Assembly: GCA_902167985.1 (NCBI GenBank)
Contig: CABHNZ010000013.1
Coordinates: forward strand, 62,001 to 126,000
From: Shinella sp. UYSO24
GTDB taxonomy: Bacteria > Pseudomonadota > Alphaproteobacteria > Rhizobiales > Rhizobiaceae
Length of the DNA: 64,000 nucleotides
Direction: 5' to 3'
A program made the translations under genes and the position numbers. The notes below the pieces were generated by a model. It saw nothing but the letters and a program-made list of their open reading frames with translations, searched no databases and had not been told where the DNA came from. This document shows, piece after piece, positions 22,055-35,242 of the stretch (positions within the stretch are counted from its first letter, which is position 1; every line of letters starts with the position of its first letter).

Positions 22055-22250
22055 GGGGCAGCACTCTTCAGGCTCATCGTCTGGACGGGGTGCCGGGGAG
22101 CGATGTGCGGCAAGGCTATCGCGCAGCCATCGACGATCAAGATCGCTGCCGCAATCCATGCCCCGAGGAGGATGATCAACCATATTGGGGATGTACGCTC
22201 TTCGTCACTCGCCTAGCGTGTCTCCGTTGTTGATCCAATGGAGATATTTC

Positions 22251-22586
22251 ATGGTATTTGCTAAGCTTTCCACTCTCGCAGCCGCGCTGCTTCTGTCGCT
22301 TTCCACCGTGGCCTCTGCCGCCGATTTCTCGTGGGACGGCAGTTGGAAGGGCACCGCCGGGACCGGCCGCGTCACCGTCATCACCATAGCCAAGGGCAAG
22401 GTCGTCTCATGGGTGTCGAACGGCCAGACGGCGAAGATCGCCGCCGCATCCGTCGGCAAGGGCGGTGTCTCCATCACCCATGCGGAAGGCGCCAAGGTGG
22501 TCATGACACCGCGTCCGGACGGCACGGTGCAATATCGCTGGTCCGGCAAAGGCGCGACTTCCAGCGCGATCATGAAGAAGATCTGA
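22251..22586 (+). CDS. Small exported hypothetical protein
   Basis: A 111-residue protein with a clear Sec signal peptide: basic start MVFAKL, hydrophobic core AAALLLSLSTVAS and cleavage after ASA, giving a mature protein starting ADFSWDGSWKG. The mature part is rich in beta-type residues and glycine, and includes WDGSWKGTAGTGRVTVITIAKGKV, so a small beta-barrel or lipocalin-like fold is possible. ATG 22251 has GGAG 8 bases upstream; a longer frame from 22185 is rejected because it would bury the signal peptide. It is likely periplasmic. No named function is recognised. Confidence 0.75.
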   Translation: MVFAKLSTLAAALLLSLSTVASAADFSWDGSWKGTAGTGRVTVITIAKGKVVSWVSNGQTAKIAAASVGKGGVSITHAEGAKVVMTPRPDGTVQYRWSGKGATSSAIMKKI

Positions 22587-22690
22587 GAGAACGAGCAGGC
22601 TTGGTCGGAAGAGGCCGCGCGGAGTTCTTCCGCGCGAGCGGCCTTCGAATGACGCCACAGGTGCAGGATCGCTACGCCTGTGGCTCCATG

Positions 22691-22724
22691 TCATACAGCC
22701 CTTGGAGTCATACAGCCCTTGGAG
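22691..22724. repeat. Perfect 17-bp tandem duplication
   Basis: TCATACAGCCCTTGGAG occurs twice without spacing (22691-22707 and 22708-22724) in the intergenic space behind the small leftward gene. It looks like a recent slippage duplication. Confidence 0.95.
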
Positions 22725-22768
22725 GGGCAGGCGGGAAAAGACGCCGGCGGCGAGCCGCAGGCCAGGCC

Positions 22769-22978
22769 TTACCGCTGCGCAGGCTGGGTGCCCGACAGCC
22801 TCTGCTGTACGGCGTCGACGCCGCCGCGCACATGCAATGCCACCGGCTGGCCGTTGTGGCCCGCACAAGCGAGCGCGATGATCGTCACATCGGGCTCGAA
22901 AGCGGTCACGTAGAGAACCTGATCGGAATTGACGTAGACAACATGGTTGTTGGTGTTCTTGAACCCGATCATCGTCAC
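22769..22978 (-). CDS. Small conserved-looking hypothetical protein
   Basis: A protein of about 69 residues beginning VTMIGFKNTNNHVVYVNSDQ and ending in a basic tail. The pattern of short beta strands (HVVYVNSDQVLYVTAF, DVTIIALAC, PVALHVRGG) followed by DAVQQRLSG suggests a small beta-rich domain; the opening resembles the FlbD type, where MI...VNAD...IE is typical, but this is weak. The start is set at GTG 22978 because AAGGAG lies 9 bases before it; ATGs at 22996 and 22972 are alternatives. No operon partner: it faces away from the AT-rich island. Function unknown. Confidence 0.55.
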   Translation of the reverse strand: MTMIGFKNTNNHVVYVNSDQVLYVTAFEPDVTIIALACAGHNGQPVALHVRGGVDAVQQRLSGTQPAQR

Positions 22979-23212
22979 TGCGTCATACTCCTTCATGCAC
23001 GGTCGTTCGTTCGTGAGCGTGTATCGCATGTGGGAAGTTGACGGAGGGTGAACGGGCCCTTCATCAATGGCAGTCTACTGCCATTGGATGAAGCAAAACT
23101 ATTTTAATGTCACCATCCTCACCCAGCAAAGATCACTCCATCCCGATACTCGTTCGTTACCAGAATAATGTTTTTCTTGCTGAGCGTGCCTCCGAGAAAG
23201 AGCGCGCTCGTC

Positions 23213-24908
23213 TCATAGTAAAGAGTCGACTCTGCTCAATATTGTTCCGGTCAGCGGAGGGGATTTAAGTAAGTCTCTAGAAACGTCAGGGTCTGGAATT
23301 GATGTTTTTATCAACTGGTCAAGCTTTTCAAGCCAGGATCCCTCATTGGCAGAAAACAAATTATAGAGCGCCACATCCTTGCTCGCGCACCCCCAAGTCT
23401 TAAATTTTGATCCGCAATATTTTGATGCTGCGCACAATATATGCCATCGAAGCTTGGAGTATTTTCCATCAAATTTCTTGTTCGATATAAGCATTTTCAG
23501 GCGATAATGAGCGTAACATGCGGTGTAGTAAGCTCCTCAGGTGTTCCTGACTTGAATACGTCATTTAGCAGGTCGCTAGTCAAGCGATTCGGATATCTGC
23601 TCGCTATGTCGGGTCGCATCATCGATATGGCTGCGAAACAGCGCGCCGTCTCACGCACATCGAAAATTCGAACGGGAGCAATGTTTTCGGGGCCGTACTG
23701 ACCTTTGCGGCGTTCGAAATACAGCCTATTTGGCTCGCCACTTCCGCGAGCGTTGAAGAATTTCTCAAGATCTCTAAGAACGCTGAGCGTTGAAATGAAT
23801 TGCGCGTCTTCTACCTTTGATTGCCTGTTCGTCGCTCTAACAATGTCATCTATAACTGTAGATTCGTCTGCCTCGATTAATTTGACCATCAAGCTTACAT
23901 TGGAATCTACTTCGTTATCTAAGGCTATAAGTACGTTGGAGGTTTGGCATCCATTTACAATTTGAAAATCACGAATAAAAATTTCTTGTCCAGCTGGGCG
24001 AACGCTTGATGCAACGATAGTTATCCCGTTGTTCATAAGGCCAAATCTAGACTTTCTATTTACCTCCAGAAGCGTTGAGGAGATTTCGGTGTTGACTTCG
24101 GAATCAACGCCCAAGAAATCTCGAACGTTTTCTTCAAAAAGTTTCTTTCGTACGGTCCCATCTGCATTTTTGAGGACGGTGTCGATAAAGCTACGCGCAA
24201 GAACCGTAGCGACGTAGGCGTTGTTAATGTTTGGAGCGGCGGGAAATGGTGCGTATCCAACTGTAGCAAGTTTAGCTTCAATGGGGCCGTCAGCGCCGAG
24301 CCATAATTCATGTATGACATCTCTGTGCGCTTTGAAAAATTTTGTATCATGGGAGTACCCGAGCTTCTTTAGCGATTGCTGCCCAATAGAAAAAGCAGCG
24401 TTAATCTCGGTCGCTTCGGTGTCTGGTGCCGCCGATAAAAAATAGGCGTGGATGTCTGGAAGGCCATTTTTATCCGTCCAATATTTTCGAAAACCTTCTT
24501 GAACATATTCTTAAATTCAGAAAGATACTGGCTGTGCGGCTGAGCGGGACTCTCTGAGAGGAAATCGGAAATAGATGCAATGAAAGAGTCTATCTCCATT
24601 TTTGACCATGTTATTGAGCTTTTTACTTGCGTGAATATGATGGAAACATGATATTCTCTTTTGCCGCCATCGAAAATCTCATTAAGTTCATCTTCAGAGA
24701 AAACGGCTCTGTCGTCTAGAAATAGCAAGGCGCCATCTATTCCTGGATCGGGGCCTTCGTACACTAGATCTGTAGCCTCAACATTGTCGGCCGAGTATTT
24801 AGCAAAAACACAATAGTTAGCAAAAGCTTCGAAATTTTTGGACTGGCCGTATGGGGCGCCGAAGTTTTGGCAAAATGTATCGAAATACGATTTGGTGACG
24901 AGATGCAT
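23213..24908 (-). CDS. AIPR-family abortive phage infection protein, two frameshifts
   Basis: A protein of about 565 residues (restored) of the AIPR family, known from abortive infection systems against phages. The core motif is clear: FGLMNNGITIVASSVR followed by DFQIVNGCQTSNVLIALDN, and RATNRQSKVEDAQFIS downstream. The N-terminal part has ADNVEATDLVYEGPDPGIDG and IFTQVKSSITW, reminiscent of a nuclease-like (PD-(D/E)xK: D..., then Q-x-K) site. Two homopolymer losses break it: TTTTT at 24467-24471 should be six Ts, and GG at 23500-23501 should be GGG. Base composition is strikingly AT-rich with TTA, ATA and AAA codons, unlike all neighbours, so it was acquired horizontally. It stands alone, without partner genes. 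Confidence 0.85.
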
Positions 24909-24966
24909 ATTTTCTCCTATAGCCGATTATTGTGCTAATTTATGAAATCTGTCGGTTTTATTGGGC

Positions 24967-28019
<3,053 letters not shown>

Positions 28020-28156
28020 GGCCGGAATATGGAGGGACTCACTGCGGATTGGAAGGGGGCGTGGCGGAAAATGAGTACAAAGGGAAACGGTTTTCGCCAC
28101 CCACTTACACCGTCCAGGGGCTTCCCCCAGCCACTCCGCCCGGTCACGCCGTGCCT

Positions 28157-29169
28157 TCACTCCGCCGGTTCGGTCGCCGGTGACGGAGCCTGCGGGATGA
28201 TCGGGGCTGCAGGCACGGCGCCCGGCGCGCCACCGGCGCCTGGGGTCACGGCCGGAGCCGGCGGGCGGCGGCCCATGATCTCCTTGAAACCTTTCTTGGA
28301 GAGGGGCTGTATCAGCTGGCCGAGAAATGTGTCGGCCACCTTGCCGCTGATGCCGATATTGGTCGGCGAGGGGCGGGGCGGGTTGTGATAGGTGCCGAGC
28401 ACGAGATCCCACAGCGCGAGGTTCTCGCCGTAATTCGTATTGCCTTCGGAGAGCTTTTTCGAATGGTGCCAGCGATGCAGCGCGGCGTGGAGAATATGTA
28501 GTCGAGCGGCCCGGTCCGCACGTCGATATTGCAATGGGTCAGCAACCCGATGAAGGCGGTGACGGCTCCCGCCCACAGGAAGACCGGCAGCGGCGCGCCG
28601 ATCAGATAGAGCGGGATCTGGCTGAGTGCGATCTTGAACAGCGAATCGAACAGGTGGAACCGTCCGGTATTGACGACCCATAGCCGCTCGACGCTGTGAT
28701 GCAGCGCGTGGAAGCGCCAGAGCACCATTTTCTCATGGGCGATCCGGTGTGCTGCATAGAGGCCGAGTTCGGCGATGACGAGCCCGAGGACGATCTGGAA
28801 GAACATCGGCCAGCTGTCCGGCCAGATGTGGAAAGGCGCCTCGAAGGAAGGTTGCGCGACCGTCGCCACCGCCATCGGAAAGGACGTGCCGATCGCTGCT
28901 GCGATCTGCACGCTGCCCTTGTTGAGCAGCGTATGGGCAACGTCGTTCCATGTCTCGCCGTCGTGATCGTTCCAGGTTTCCTCATAGGGCATCAGCCGCT
29001 CGAACAGCGCCAGCACCGCAATGGTCGTGAGATAGACGACATTGAACCAGAACAGATGCCATTCGGACTGGAATGCGAACCATGTTCCGATCAGGCCGCC
29101 GCAGAAAACTCCGGGCCAGATCAGCCACTGGAGGAGCGTATAGAATGGCGAGCGGCGAAATGAGATCAT
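28157..29169 (-). CDS. Sterol desaturase/fatty acid hydroxylase family protein, frameshifted
   Basis: An integral membrane di-iron oxygenase of 337 residues (restored). The histidine clusters that bind iron are AAHRIAHE, RFHALHHS and, after the break, LHRWHHSKK; helices such as SPFYTLLQWLIWPGVFCGGLIG and WLFWFNVVYLTTIAVLALF-like stretches flank them. The frame is lost at + 28483: GCAGCGCGGCG should read GCAGCGCCGGCG, giving IFSTPALHRWHHS. The C-terminus is a proline/alanine-rich tail. The ATG at 29169 has AAAGGG upstream. The family hydroxylates lipids, carotenoids or sterol-like hopanoids; the substrate here is unknown. It lies between uvrB and the GGDEF-EAL gene. Confidence 0.9.
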
Positions 29170-29393
29170 GGTGACACCCTTTCTGGCAGCAGGCAGAGCC
29201 GGAAAGGGGCGGGCCGCAATTTGCCTGCGCCGCGATCGGGACTGCGAGATGGCCGGAAGATTGCCGAAGCCGCAGTCGCCGTCAAGCACCATGGGGACCC
29301 CGGATGCCAAGCAGACGCCAGCGGTGTCACGGCACGGCAGGACCAGACAAGAATCCGGCCCGGCATCCACGTCGTCCGCCGGATGTCTGTCCG

Positions 29394-31391
29394 TCAGGCA
29401 ACCTGAGCGAAGGGCGCGCCCTGCCGCTCCAGGATCCAGCTCGCCACCTGCGGGGCAGGCATGGGCCGGCTGAACAGATATCCCTGCGCTTCGCGACAGC
29501 CGAGAAGGGCAAGCGTCTGCGCCTCCTCCCGCGTCTCCACGCCTTCGATCAGCACGTCCATGGACAGCGAACGTCCAAGCCCGACAAGCGCGCCGACCAC
29601 CTCCTGGTTCTGGCGGCTGGTGGCGATATCGCGCACGAAGCGCCGGTCGAGCTTCAGTCGATCAACATTAAGCGAGACCAGATAGGCGAGCGAGGAATGC
29701 CCGGCACCGAAATCGTCGACGGCAAGCCGGTAGCCCGCCTGGCCTATCCGCCGTAGCTGTTCACCGGCAACGGCGGTGTCGAGCATCGCTTCTTCGGTGA
29801 TCTCGATCTCGAACAGGGCCGGATCGATACGGTGGGCACCGGTAACGGCATTGAGGACCGATGCGACGTCATAGAGTTCGAACTCGCGCGGCGAGACGTT
29901 GATCGAGACATGTGCCTGCGGCAGACCGAGACCGGGCAGCGCGTCGAGCAACTGGCAGGCCGCCTCGGCTACGGTCGCCGTCAGCCGGTCGGACTGGTTG
30001 GTGGCCTGCGCTGCCGCGACGATTTCCGGCGGCGAGATCGGCCCGAGATAGGGGTGATGCCAGCGCACCAGCGCTTCGAACCCGATCACTGTCTCGCCAT
30101 GCAGTTCCACCTGCGGCTGGAACCACGCGACGACGTCACCTGATTGAAGTGCATTGGCCAGATCCTGCTGGATCTGGTGCTGGCGTTCCGTACGGGTGCG
30201 GAAGATGATCTCGAATTCGCGACATTGGCGGCGCCCGGCATCCTTGGCGCTGTAAAGCGCGATATCGGCGCAGACCATCAGGTCGCTGGCGGTCGTTGCA
30301 TGGTCGGGGCAGAGCGCGATGCCGATCGAGGCGCCGCCAGCGCTCAGGTGTCGGCCGTCCAGCACCACCGCTTCGCCGAGCGTTTCAAGGATAACCCGTG
30401 CATTGTCACGAGCCTGCTGATGGGCGTCCGGGCCGGTAAACAAAAGGGCAAACTCGTCGCCGCCCAGACGGGACACGACTTCCGCATGCGGGGCCGCAGC
30501 TTTCAGCCTTGCAGCGATCTCCACCAGCAGGCTGTCACCGGCACTGTGGCCGAGCGTGTCATTGACGCTCTTGAAACGGTCGAGATCGACCAGCAGAAGA
30601 GCGGCCGTCGATGTGCCGTTGGCTGCCTTGTCCGTCGCCATTGCCAAGCGTTCGTTGAAGCGGGTGCGGTTGGCAAGACCTGTGAGGGGGTCGCAATTGG
30701 CCAGTCTTTCGAGCCGGTCTCGTGCGTTGCGCATCTCCTGGTTCGCCTGGGAAAGCGATGCGGCAAGGTCGGTCGCCTGAAGGCGCGCCTTGAGATTGGT
30801 GATGAAGACCCGCTCATTGTCACGGGAATTGTGATAGGCGCTGAAGGTCATTGCAACGGCATTGGCGGCCAGAACCAGACTGACGACCGTCGCATTGGCA
30901 ATCAGGATGGCAATCACGGTCAGCAGGACGGGCAGGGCGAATGCCAGAGAGACCCGGCGCGAACTGCTGTTGAGAAGAACGGCACCCGCTGCGATGCCGC
31001 AGATCAGGATGTAAAGTCCGCTGTCGCGACCCGCCGGATCGAACTGTCCCGTGGCGAAGGGCAGGGAGGCCCAGACAAGCCCGCTGACAAAGCCGCCAAC
31101 CGTCAGAACATGCAGGACGAGCTTTGGCGCGGTATAGGTCAGTCCCCGCTGACGTATCATCCAGATGCTGGCAAATCGGCCTGCAATAACCAGCAGGGCG
31201 ACACCGATCCAGATCATCGCCGCAATCGAAAATCCGCTCAGGACGACGCTCATCACGAAGGCCGAGATCGACACCCAGACATTCGTCGTCATCGCCGATG
31301 TCATGGCATTCAGCAGACTTTCCGCCTGATGCAGACGGATCAGGTCTGAAACGGAAGTTGGATTCTCGGTCTGCTTCGAAATGGCACGCAT
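29394..31391 (-). CDS. Membrane GGDEF-EAL protein (cyclic di-GMP turnover)
   Basis: A 665-residue inner-membrane protein. Residues about 35-195 form roughly six hydrophobic helices in close pairs, a membrane sensor domain. The diguanylate cyclase domain follows with LVDLDRFKSVNDTLGH and an intact RLGGDEFALL active site; an inhibitory RxxD site is not evident. The phosphodiesterase domain has the intact EAL motif (GFEALVRWHHP), INVSPREF, EITEEAML, DDFGAGHSSLAYL and EGVET. Both catalytic sites look functional on paper, so it may make or break cyclic di-GMP depending on its signal. It stands alone with 445 bases before the next gene. Confidence 0.95.
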   Translation of the reverse strand: MRAISKQTENPTSVSDLIRLHQAESLLNAMTSAMTTNVWVSISAFVMSVVLSGFSIAAMIWIGVALLVIAGRFASIWMIRQRGLTYTAPKLVLHVLTVGGFVSGLVWASLPFATGQFDPAGRDSGLYILICGIAAGAVLLNSSSRRVSLAFALPVLLTVIAILIANATVVSLVLAANAVAMTFSAYHNSRDNERVFITNLKARLQATDLAASLSQANQEMRNARDRLERLANCDPLTGLANRTRFNERLAMATDKAANGTSTAALLLVDLDRFKSVNDTLGHSAGDSLLVEIAARLKAAAPHAEVVSRLGGDEFALLFTGPDAHQQARDNARVILETLGEAVVLDGRHLSAGGASIGIALCPDHATTASDLMVCADIALYSAKDAGRRQCREFEIIFRTRTERQHQIQQDLANALQSGDVVAWFQPQVELHGETVIGFEALVRWHHPYLGPISPPEIVAAAQATNQSDRLTATVAEAACQLLDALPGLGLPQAHVSINVSPREFELYDVASVLNAVTGAHRIDPALFEIEITEEAMLDTAVAGEQLRRIGQAGYRLAVDDFGAGHSSLAYLVSLNVDRLKLDRRFVRDIATSRQNQEVVGALVGLGRSLSMDVLIEGVETREEAQTLALLGCREAQGYLFSRPMPAPQVASWILERQGAPFAQVA

Positions 31392-31836
31392 GTATTATCC
31401 CGTAATATTTATGGGGATTAACGCCCTCATTCGTAAATAATGAGTTTTTTGAAGACTTTCCCTGGCCGGATCTGTGCTGACATGATGAACGATGTGCTAA
31501 TTTAGTGTCGATTTGTTTTTGACTGAAGATCCGACCGGCGCCAACTGCATTGCCGGCAAGTGACGGTTGTAAATCGCTGTCTGCGAAATGGGCGGACTAG
31601 TAGAAATGTTGATCAAACCTTCGTGGCCCATCGAAACAGCCGGGTGAAACCATAGGCTGCTGCGTTATCCTTGTCGGGTGTCGACTTTGCGGATTGTGGG
31701 CGGTATGGGCTGGCTCCGACGGCGCCGGCAGCCTTGCCGAAATTACAAAATGTTCATGTCACACAATTGCCGCAATGGCCGACGGTTTCCGACATAGTCT
31801 TTTAGCAACCTGAGCGACGACAAGAGGAGTGTTCGT
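31392..31836. other. Divergent intergenic region, 445 bases
   Basis: It separates the leftward GGDEF-EAL gene from the rightward DUF1800 gene and must hold both promoters. The first 130 bases are AT-rich. I find no supported frame, hairpin or known regulatory motif. The last part has GACAAGAGGAG as a Shine-Dalgarno region for DUF1800. Confidence 0.5.
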
Positions 31837-33311
31837 ATGGCGCTTGCAATTCCGACACTGGCAGCGATCCGATACGGATACGGTCTGCGTCCGGGCCAAA
31901 AGCCGGTCGCCGATGCCGATGCGCTGCTGGCCCAGCTGAAGGCGGGTGCGGCCCAGAAGCCGCGTTTCCCGCGCGAGGGCATCGTCGGGCGCAAGGAAGC
32001 CGCAACCCGTATCGTCTCCCTGCGCGCCGCCGAGGCGAAGGCCGCCAAGGAAGGCAAGCCGAACGACGCCATCCGCCAGCAGACGCAGAAGGAAGCCCAG
32101 CAGATCTACCGGCAGGACGCCATGGCGCGGCTCTCGCAGGCCGTGCAGTCTCCCTACGGCTTCTATGAACGGCTGGCCTCGTTCTGGACCGACCATTTTT
32201 CTGTCAGCGCCCAGAAGTCGCTGCCGATGCGTATGCTTGTGCCGCTTTACGAGGCGCAGGCGATCCGCCCCAATATGACGGGCCCGTTTCGCCAACTGCT
32301 GCAGGCCGCGATCCTCAATTCGGCGATGCTGATCTATCTGGATCAGGACCAGAGTGTCGGGCCCGACTCACCCGCCGGCCGACGCAATGGCCGCGGCCTC
32401 AATGAAAACCTCGGTCGTGAACTTCTCGAACTGCATACGCTTGGCGCAGGCAGCGGCTATACGCAGTCCGACGTCCGCAATGCCGCTCTCGTCCTGACCG
32501 GCCTGTCGGTCGACAATCGTTCGCTTGAGGTCGCCTTCCGGCCGCGCTTCGCGCAGGAAGGTCCGCTTGAGGTTCTCGGTCACAGCTATGACGATGACGA
32601 GGGCAGCGGTCAGGATCATCTTCTGATGCTCGATGATCTTGCGGCCAATCCGCTGACGGCGACGCATATCTGCCGCAAGCTCGTGTCGCATTTCATTGCC
32701 GACGATCCGCCGCAGGACGTGGTCGATGCGATGACCGGCGCATGGCAGAAGAGCAATGGCAATCTCACCGAGGTTTACCGCGCCATGCTGACCCATCCGC
32801 GTGCCTGGTCGGATCCCGGCCAGAAGGTCAAGCAGCCCTTCGATTTATTGTTTCCGGCCTGCGCGCCCTCGATCTGCCGGATGAGAGCTTTACCACCGTG
32901 CTGCAGGACATGGATGACGAGGACAACAAGGTCGGCCCGGTCGGCAAGGCCATGCAGATGGCCGGTGTCGGCATTTCGCAGGAGGAGGCGCGGCGAAGGG
33001 CAGGGCGCACAAATGCCCTGACGCTCGGTGCCCTTCAGCGGATGGGCCAGCCGATCTGGCAGCCGCCGAGCCCCGCCGGCTTTCCCGATACGCAGAATGC
33101 CTGGCTCTCGGCCAGCCAGCTATCCGAGCGTATCGCCTGGGCGCGCATGGTGGCGCGTCTTTTCGGCCAGCGGCGCGAGCCGATGGACTTTCTCGATGTG
33201 GCATTGGCCGATGCCGCCTCTGACCAGACCCGCAAGATCATTTCTCAGGCCCCGAACCGTGTCCATGGCCTGACCATGGTTCTCGCTTCGCCCGAGTTCA
33301 ACAGGAGATAA
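31837..33311 (+). CDS. DUF1800 protein, frameshifted
   Basis: A protein of 491 residues (restored) of family DUF1800. Characteristic features are ALAIPTLAAIRYGYGLRPGQ at the start, ASFWTDHFSVSAQK, NENLGRELLELHTLGAGSGYTQSDV and ATHICRKLVSHFIADDPP. No signal peptide of its own is visible. The frame breaks in the T-run at 32844-32846: GATTTATTG should read GATTTTATTG, giving PFDFIVSGLRALDLPDESF. The gene is followed after 2 bases by a Tat-exported DUF1501 protein. The two families are almost always paired, and DUF1800 may leave the cytoplasm in complex with its partner; that is an inference. The pair's biochemical function is not established. Confidence 0.9.
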
Positions 33312-33313
33312 GG

Positions 33314-34491
33314 ATGACCCGCGAACAACGCTTCTTCCTGTCCCGTCGTGGTTTTCTGGCCGGCGCTGTTGCGCCGCCGCAGCCCCGGTCCTCACGCCCG
33401 TCACCTTCGCGGCGGCCCCAGGCGAAAACCGCTTCGTCACCATCGTCCTGCGTGGCGCCATGGATGGGCTCGATCTCGTTCAGCCCTATGGCGATCCGGC
33501 CTATGCGGCGCTGCGTCCGAAACTCGGCCTGACGCCCGATACCGGCCTGCTGGATCTCGACGGTTTCTTTGGTCTGAACCCGGCCGCTGCCGACCTCATG
33601 CCTTTGTGGAAGTCGGGCGAACTGTCCTTCGTCCAGGCAGTCTCGACCCCCTATCGCAACCAGCGCAGCCATTTCGATGGTCAGGACATTCTGGAAACCG
33701 GCGGCAATGACAAGAGCCAGAAAACCGGCTGGCTGAACCGCACGATTGCCGCCATCCCGCGCACCGAAGGCCGCAAGGCGATCGATATATCAAGCTCGAT
33801 GGAATTGATCCTGACCGGCCCGAACGATGCCGATAGCTGGTCCAGTCAGACGAATTTTGCACTGGCCGAAGACGAGATCCATTTCCTCGACCGGCTCTAT
33901 GCCGAGGATCCGGCTTTTGCCCGCGTCTTCGACGAGGCCAAGCAGACGAGCAGTTCGGCCGATTCACTCTATGGTGACGCCAAGCGCGGCGGCGGGATTG
34001 CCGATATCGCAAGGCTTGCCGGCGGCATGCTGACCAAGGATTACCGCCTTGCCAGCTTCTCCATCAACGGCTGGGATACTCACGTTGGCCAGAAGGCCCA
34101 GTTTGCCAAGGCGGTCGGCGACCTGACGGTGGCGATCAACACGCTGAAACAGGCCATGGGCGATGACGCCTGGAAGAAGACGGTTGTTCTGGCCGTGACG
34201 GAGTTTGGCCGCACGGCGCGCGAGAACGGCACCAGTGGCACGGATCACGGCACAGGTGGTACGGCCGTTATTGCCGGCGGCGCTATTCTTGGCGGCAAGG
34301 TTCTGGGTGACTGGCCGGGCCTGGCCGACGACAAGCTGCTCGATGGGCGCGACCTGATGCCGACCGGCGACGTCCGGGAGATCGCAGCTGCGATGCTCTA
34401 TCGCCAATTCGGCATCGAGCCGTCGACGCTGACCGCCAAGGTGTTTCCGGGCCTCACCTTCGATACATCCTCGCCCTACCTCAAGGTTTAG
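33314..34491 (+). CDS. DUF1501 Tat-exported protein, frameshifted
   Basis: A 392-residue (restored) protein of family DUF1501, distantly related to sulfatase/alkaline phosphatase folds. The N-terminus is a twin-arginine signal: FFLSRRGFLAGAVA, then alanine-rich hydrophobic sequence. Family marks are IVLRGAMDGLDLVQPYG, FHLD-type SINGWDTHVGQ, VVLAVTEFGRTARENG and GTDHGTGGTAVIAGGAI. The frame is broken at about 33373: GTTGCGCCGCC should read GTTGCGGCCGCC, restoring AVAAAAAPVLTPVTFAAAPG. It follows the DUF1800 gene by 2 bases and forms an operon with it. Likely a periplasmic metal-binding hydrolase-like protein, but substrate unknown. Confidence 0.92.
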
Positions 34492-34572
34492 GCGAAAGGG
34501 CTGGCGCGACGACGAAATCGATGCGCCGGCCGATGGGCGACGATCATCCGGGCGGGATGATCCGGACCGGAT

Positions 34573-34974
34573 TCAGTCTTCCATCATGCCTTCCGGCGGC
34601 AGCTGCTTCGGCTTCCCGTCATCGTCGAGTGCGACCATGATGAAGACGCCGGTCGTGACCTTTTCGAGCGCCTTGTGACGCGCGCGCCGTGCCCAGGCTT
34701 CCACCTTGAGCGTGATCGACGTGTTTCCGACCCGCATGATGTCGGTATAGACATTCAGTGTGTCGCCGATCTTGACCGGCAGTTCGAAGGCCATTTCCTT
34801 GACGGCCTTGGTGACGACGCGGCCCATGGCGCGTTCGGCGGCGCGGATGCCGCTGGCAATATCCATCTGGGCCATGACCCAGCCGCCGAAGATGTCGCCG
34901 GCGGCATTCGTGTCGGCCGGCATGGCAACGGTGCGCAGTGTAAGTTCGCCGATCGGCTTGTTGTTATCGGTCAT
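34573..34974 (-). CDS. Acyl-CoA thioesterase, YciA-like hotdog protein
   Basis: A 133-residue single hotdog-domain thioesterase that hydrolyses acyl-CoA esters in the cytosol. The conserved active region is PADTNAAGDIFGGWVMAQMD (aspartate in the Asn-x-x-Gly-Asp type motif), followed by the helix IASGIRAAERA and the strands FELPVKIGDTLNVYTDIMRVGNTS. Length is typical of the YciA/acyl-CoA hydrolase family, which works as a hexamer with broad chain-length range. The longer upstream open frame is rejected; ATG 34974 has CAGGAACG before it. It converges with the DUF1501 gene. Confidence 0.92.
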   Translation of the reverse strand: MTDNNKPIGELTLRTVAMPADTNAAGDIFGGWVMAQMDIASGIRAAERAMGRVVTKAVKEMAFELPVKIGDTLNVYTDIMRVGNTSITLKVEAWARRARHKALEKVTTGVFIMVALDDDGKPKQLPPEGMMED

Positions 34975-35242
34975 TCTGTGTCGTTCCTGTTGACGCTGCG
35001 CTCCTCCGCAAGCGTTCAGCTTAGAATGTTTCCAGCCTTTGTAGAAGCGTCTCGACGAGGCGATACACGAAAACAGAGTGTTTCCTGATGCCGCACCGGA
35101 CGGGCGATAATGGCGGGATCGGGAACGCAATCTGTGCGTGAAATGGTCTTCAAACCGCCATGATCCGGCAAGGCTTCGTTTACCGACTCTGCCTACCCTT
35201 TGAGCCTGTATCATTCCGGCACCGGCAGATTGGGCATCTGGT

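Noticed and set aside
21982..22179. A leftward frame with hydrophobic start MIILLGAWIAAAILIVDG
   Set aside because: It overlaps the end of mazG, has no ribosome site and its second half has no coding character.
28020..28156. Possible rhizobial LexA box upstream of uvrB
   Set aside because: No GAAC-N7-GAAC or GTTC-N7-GTTC pair was found in this stretch.
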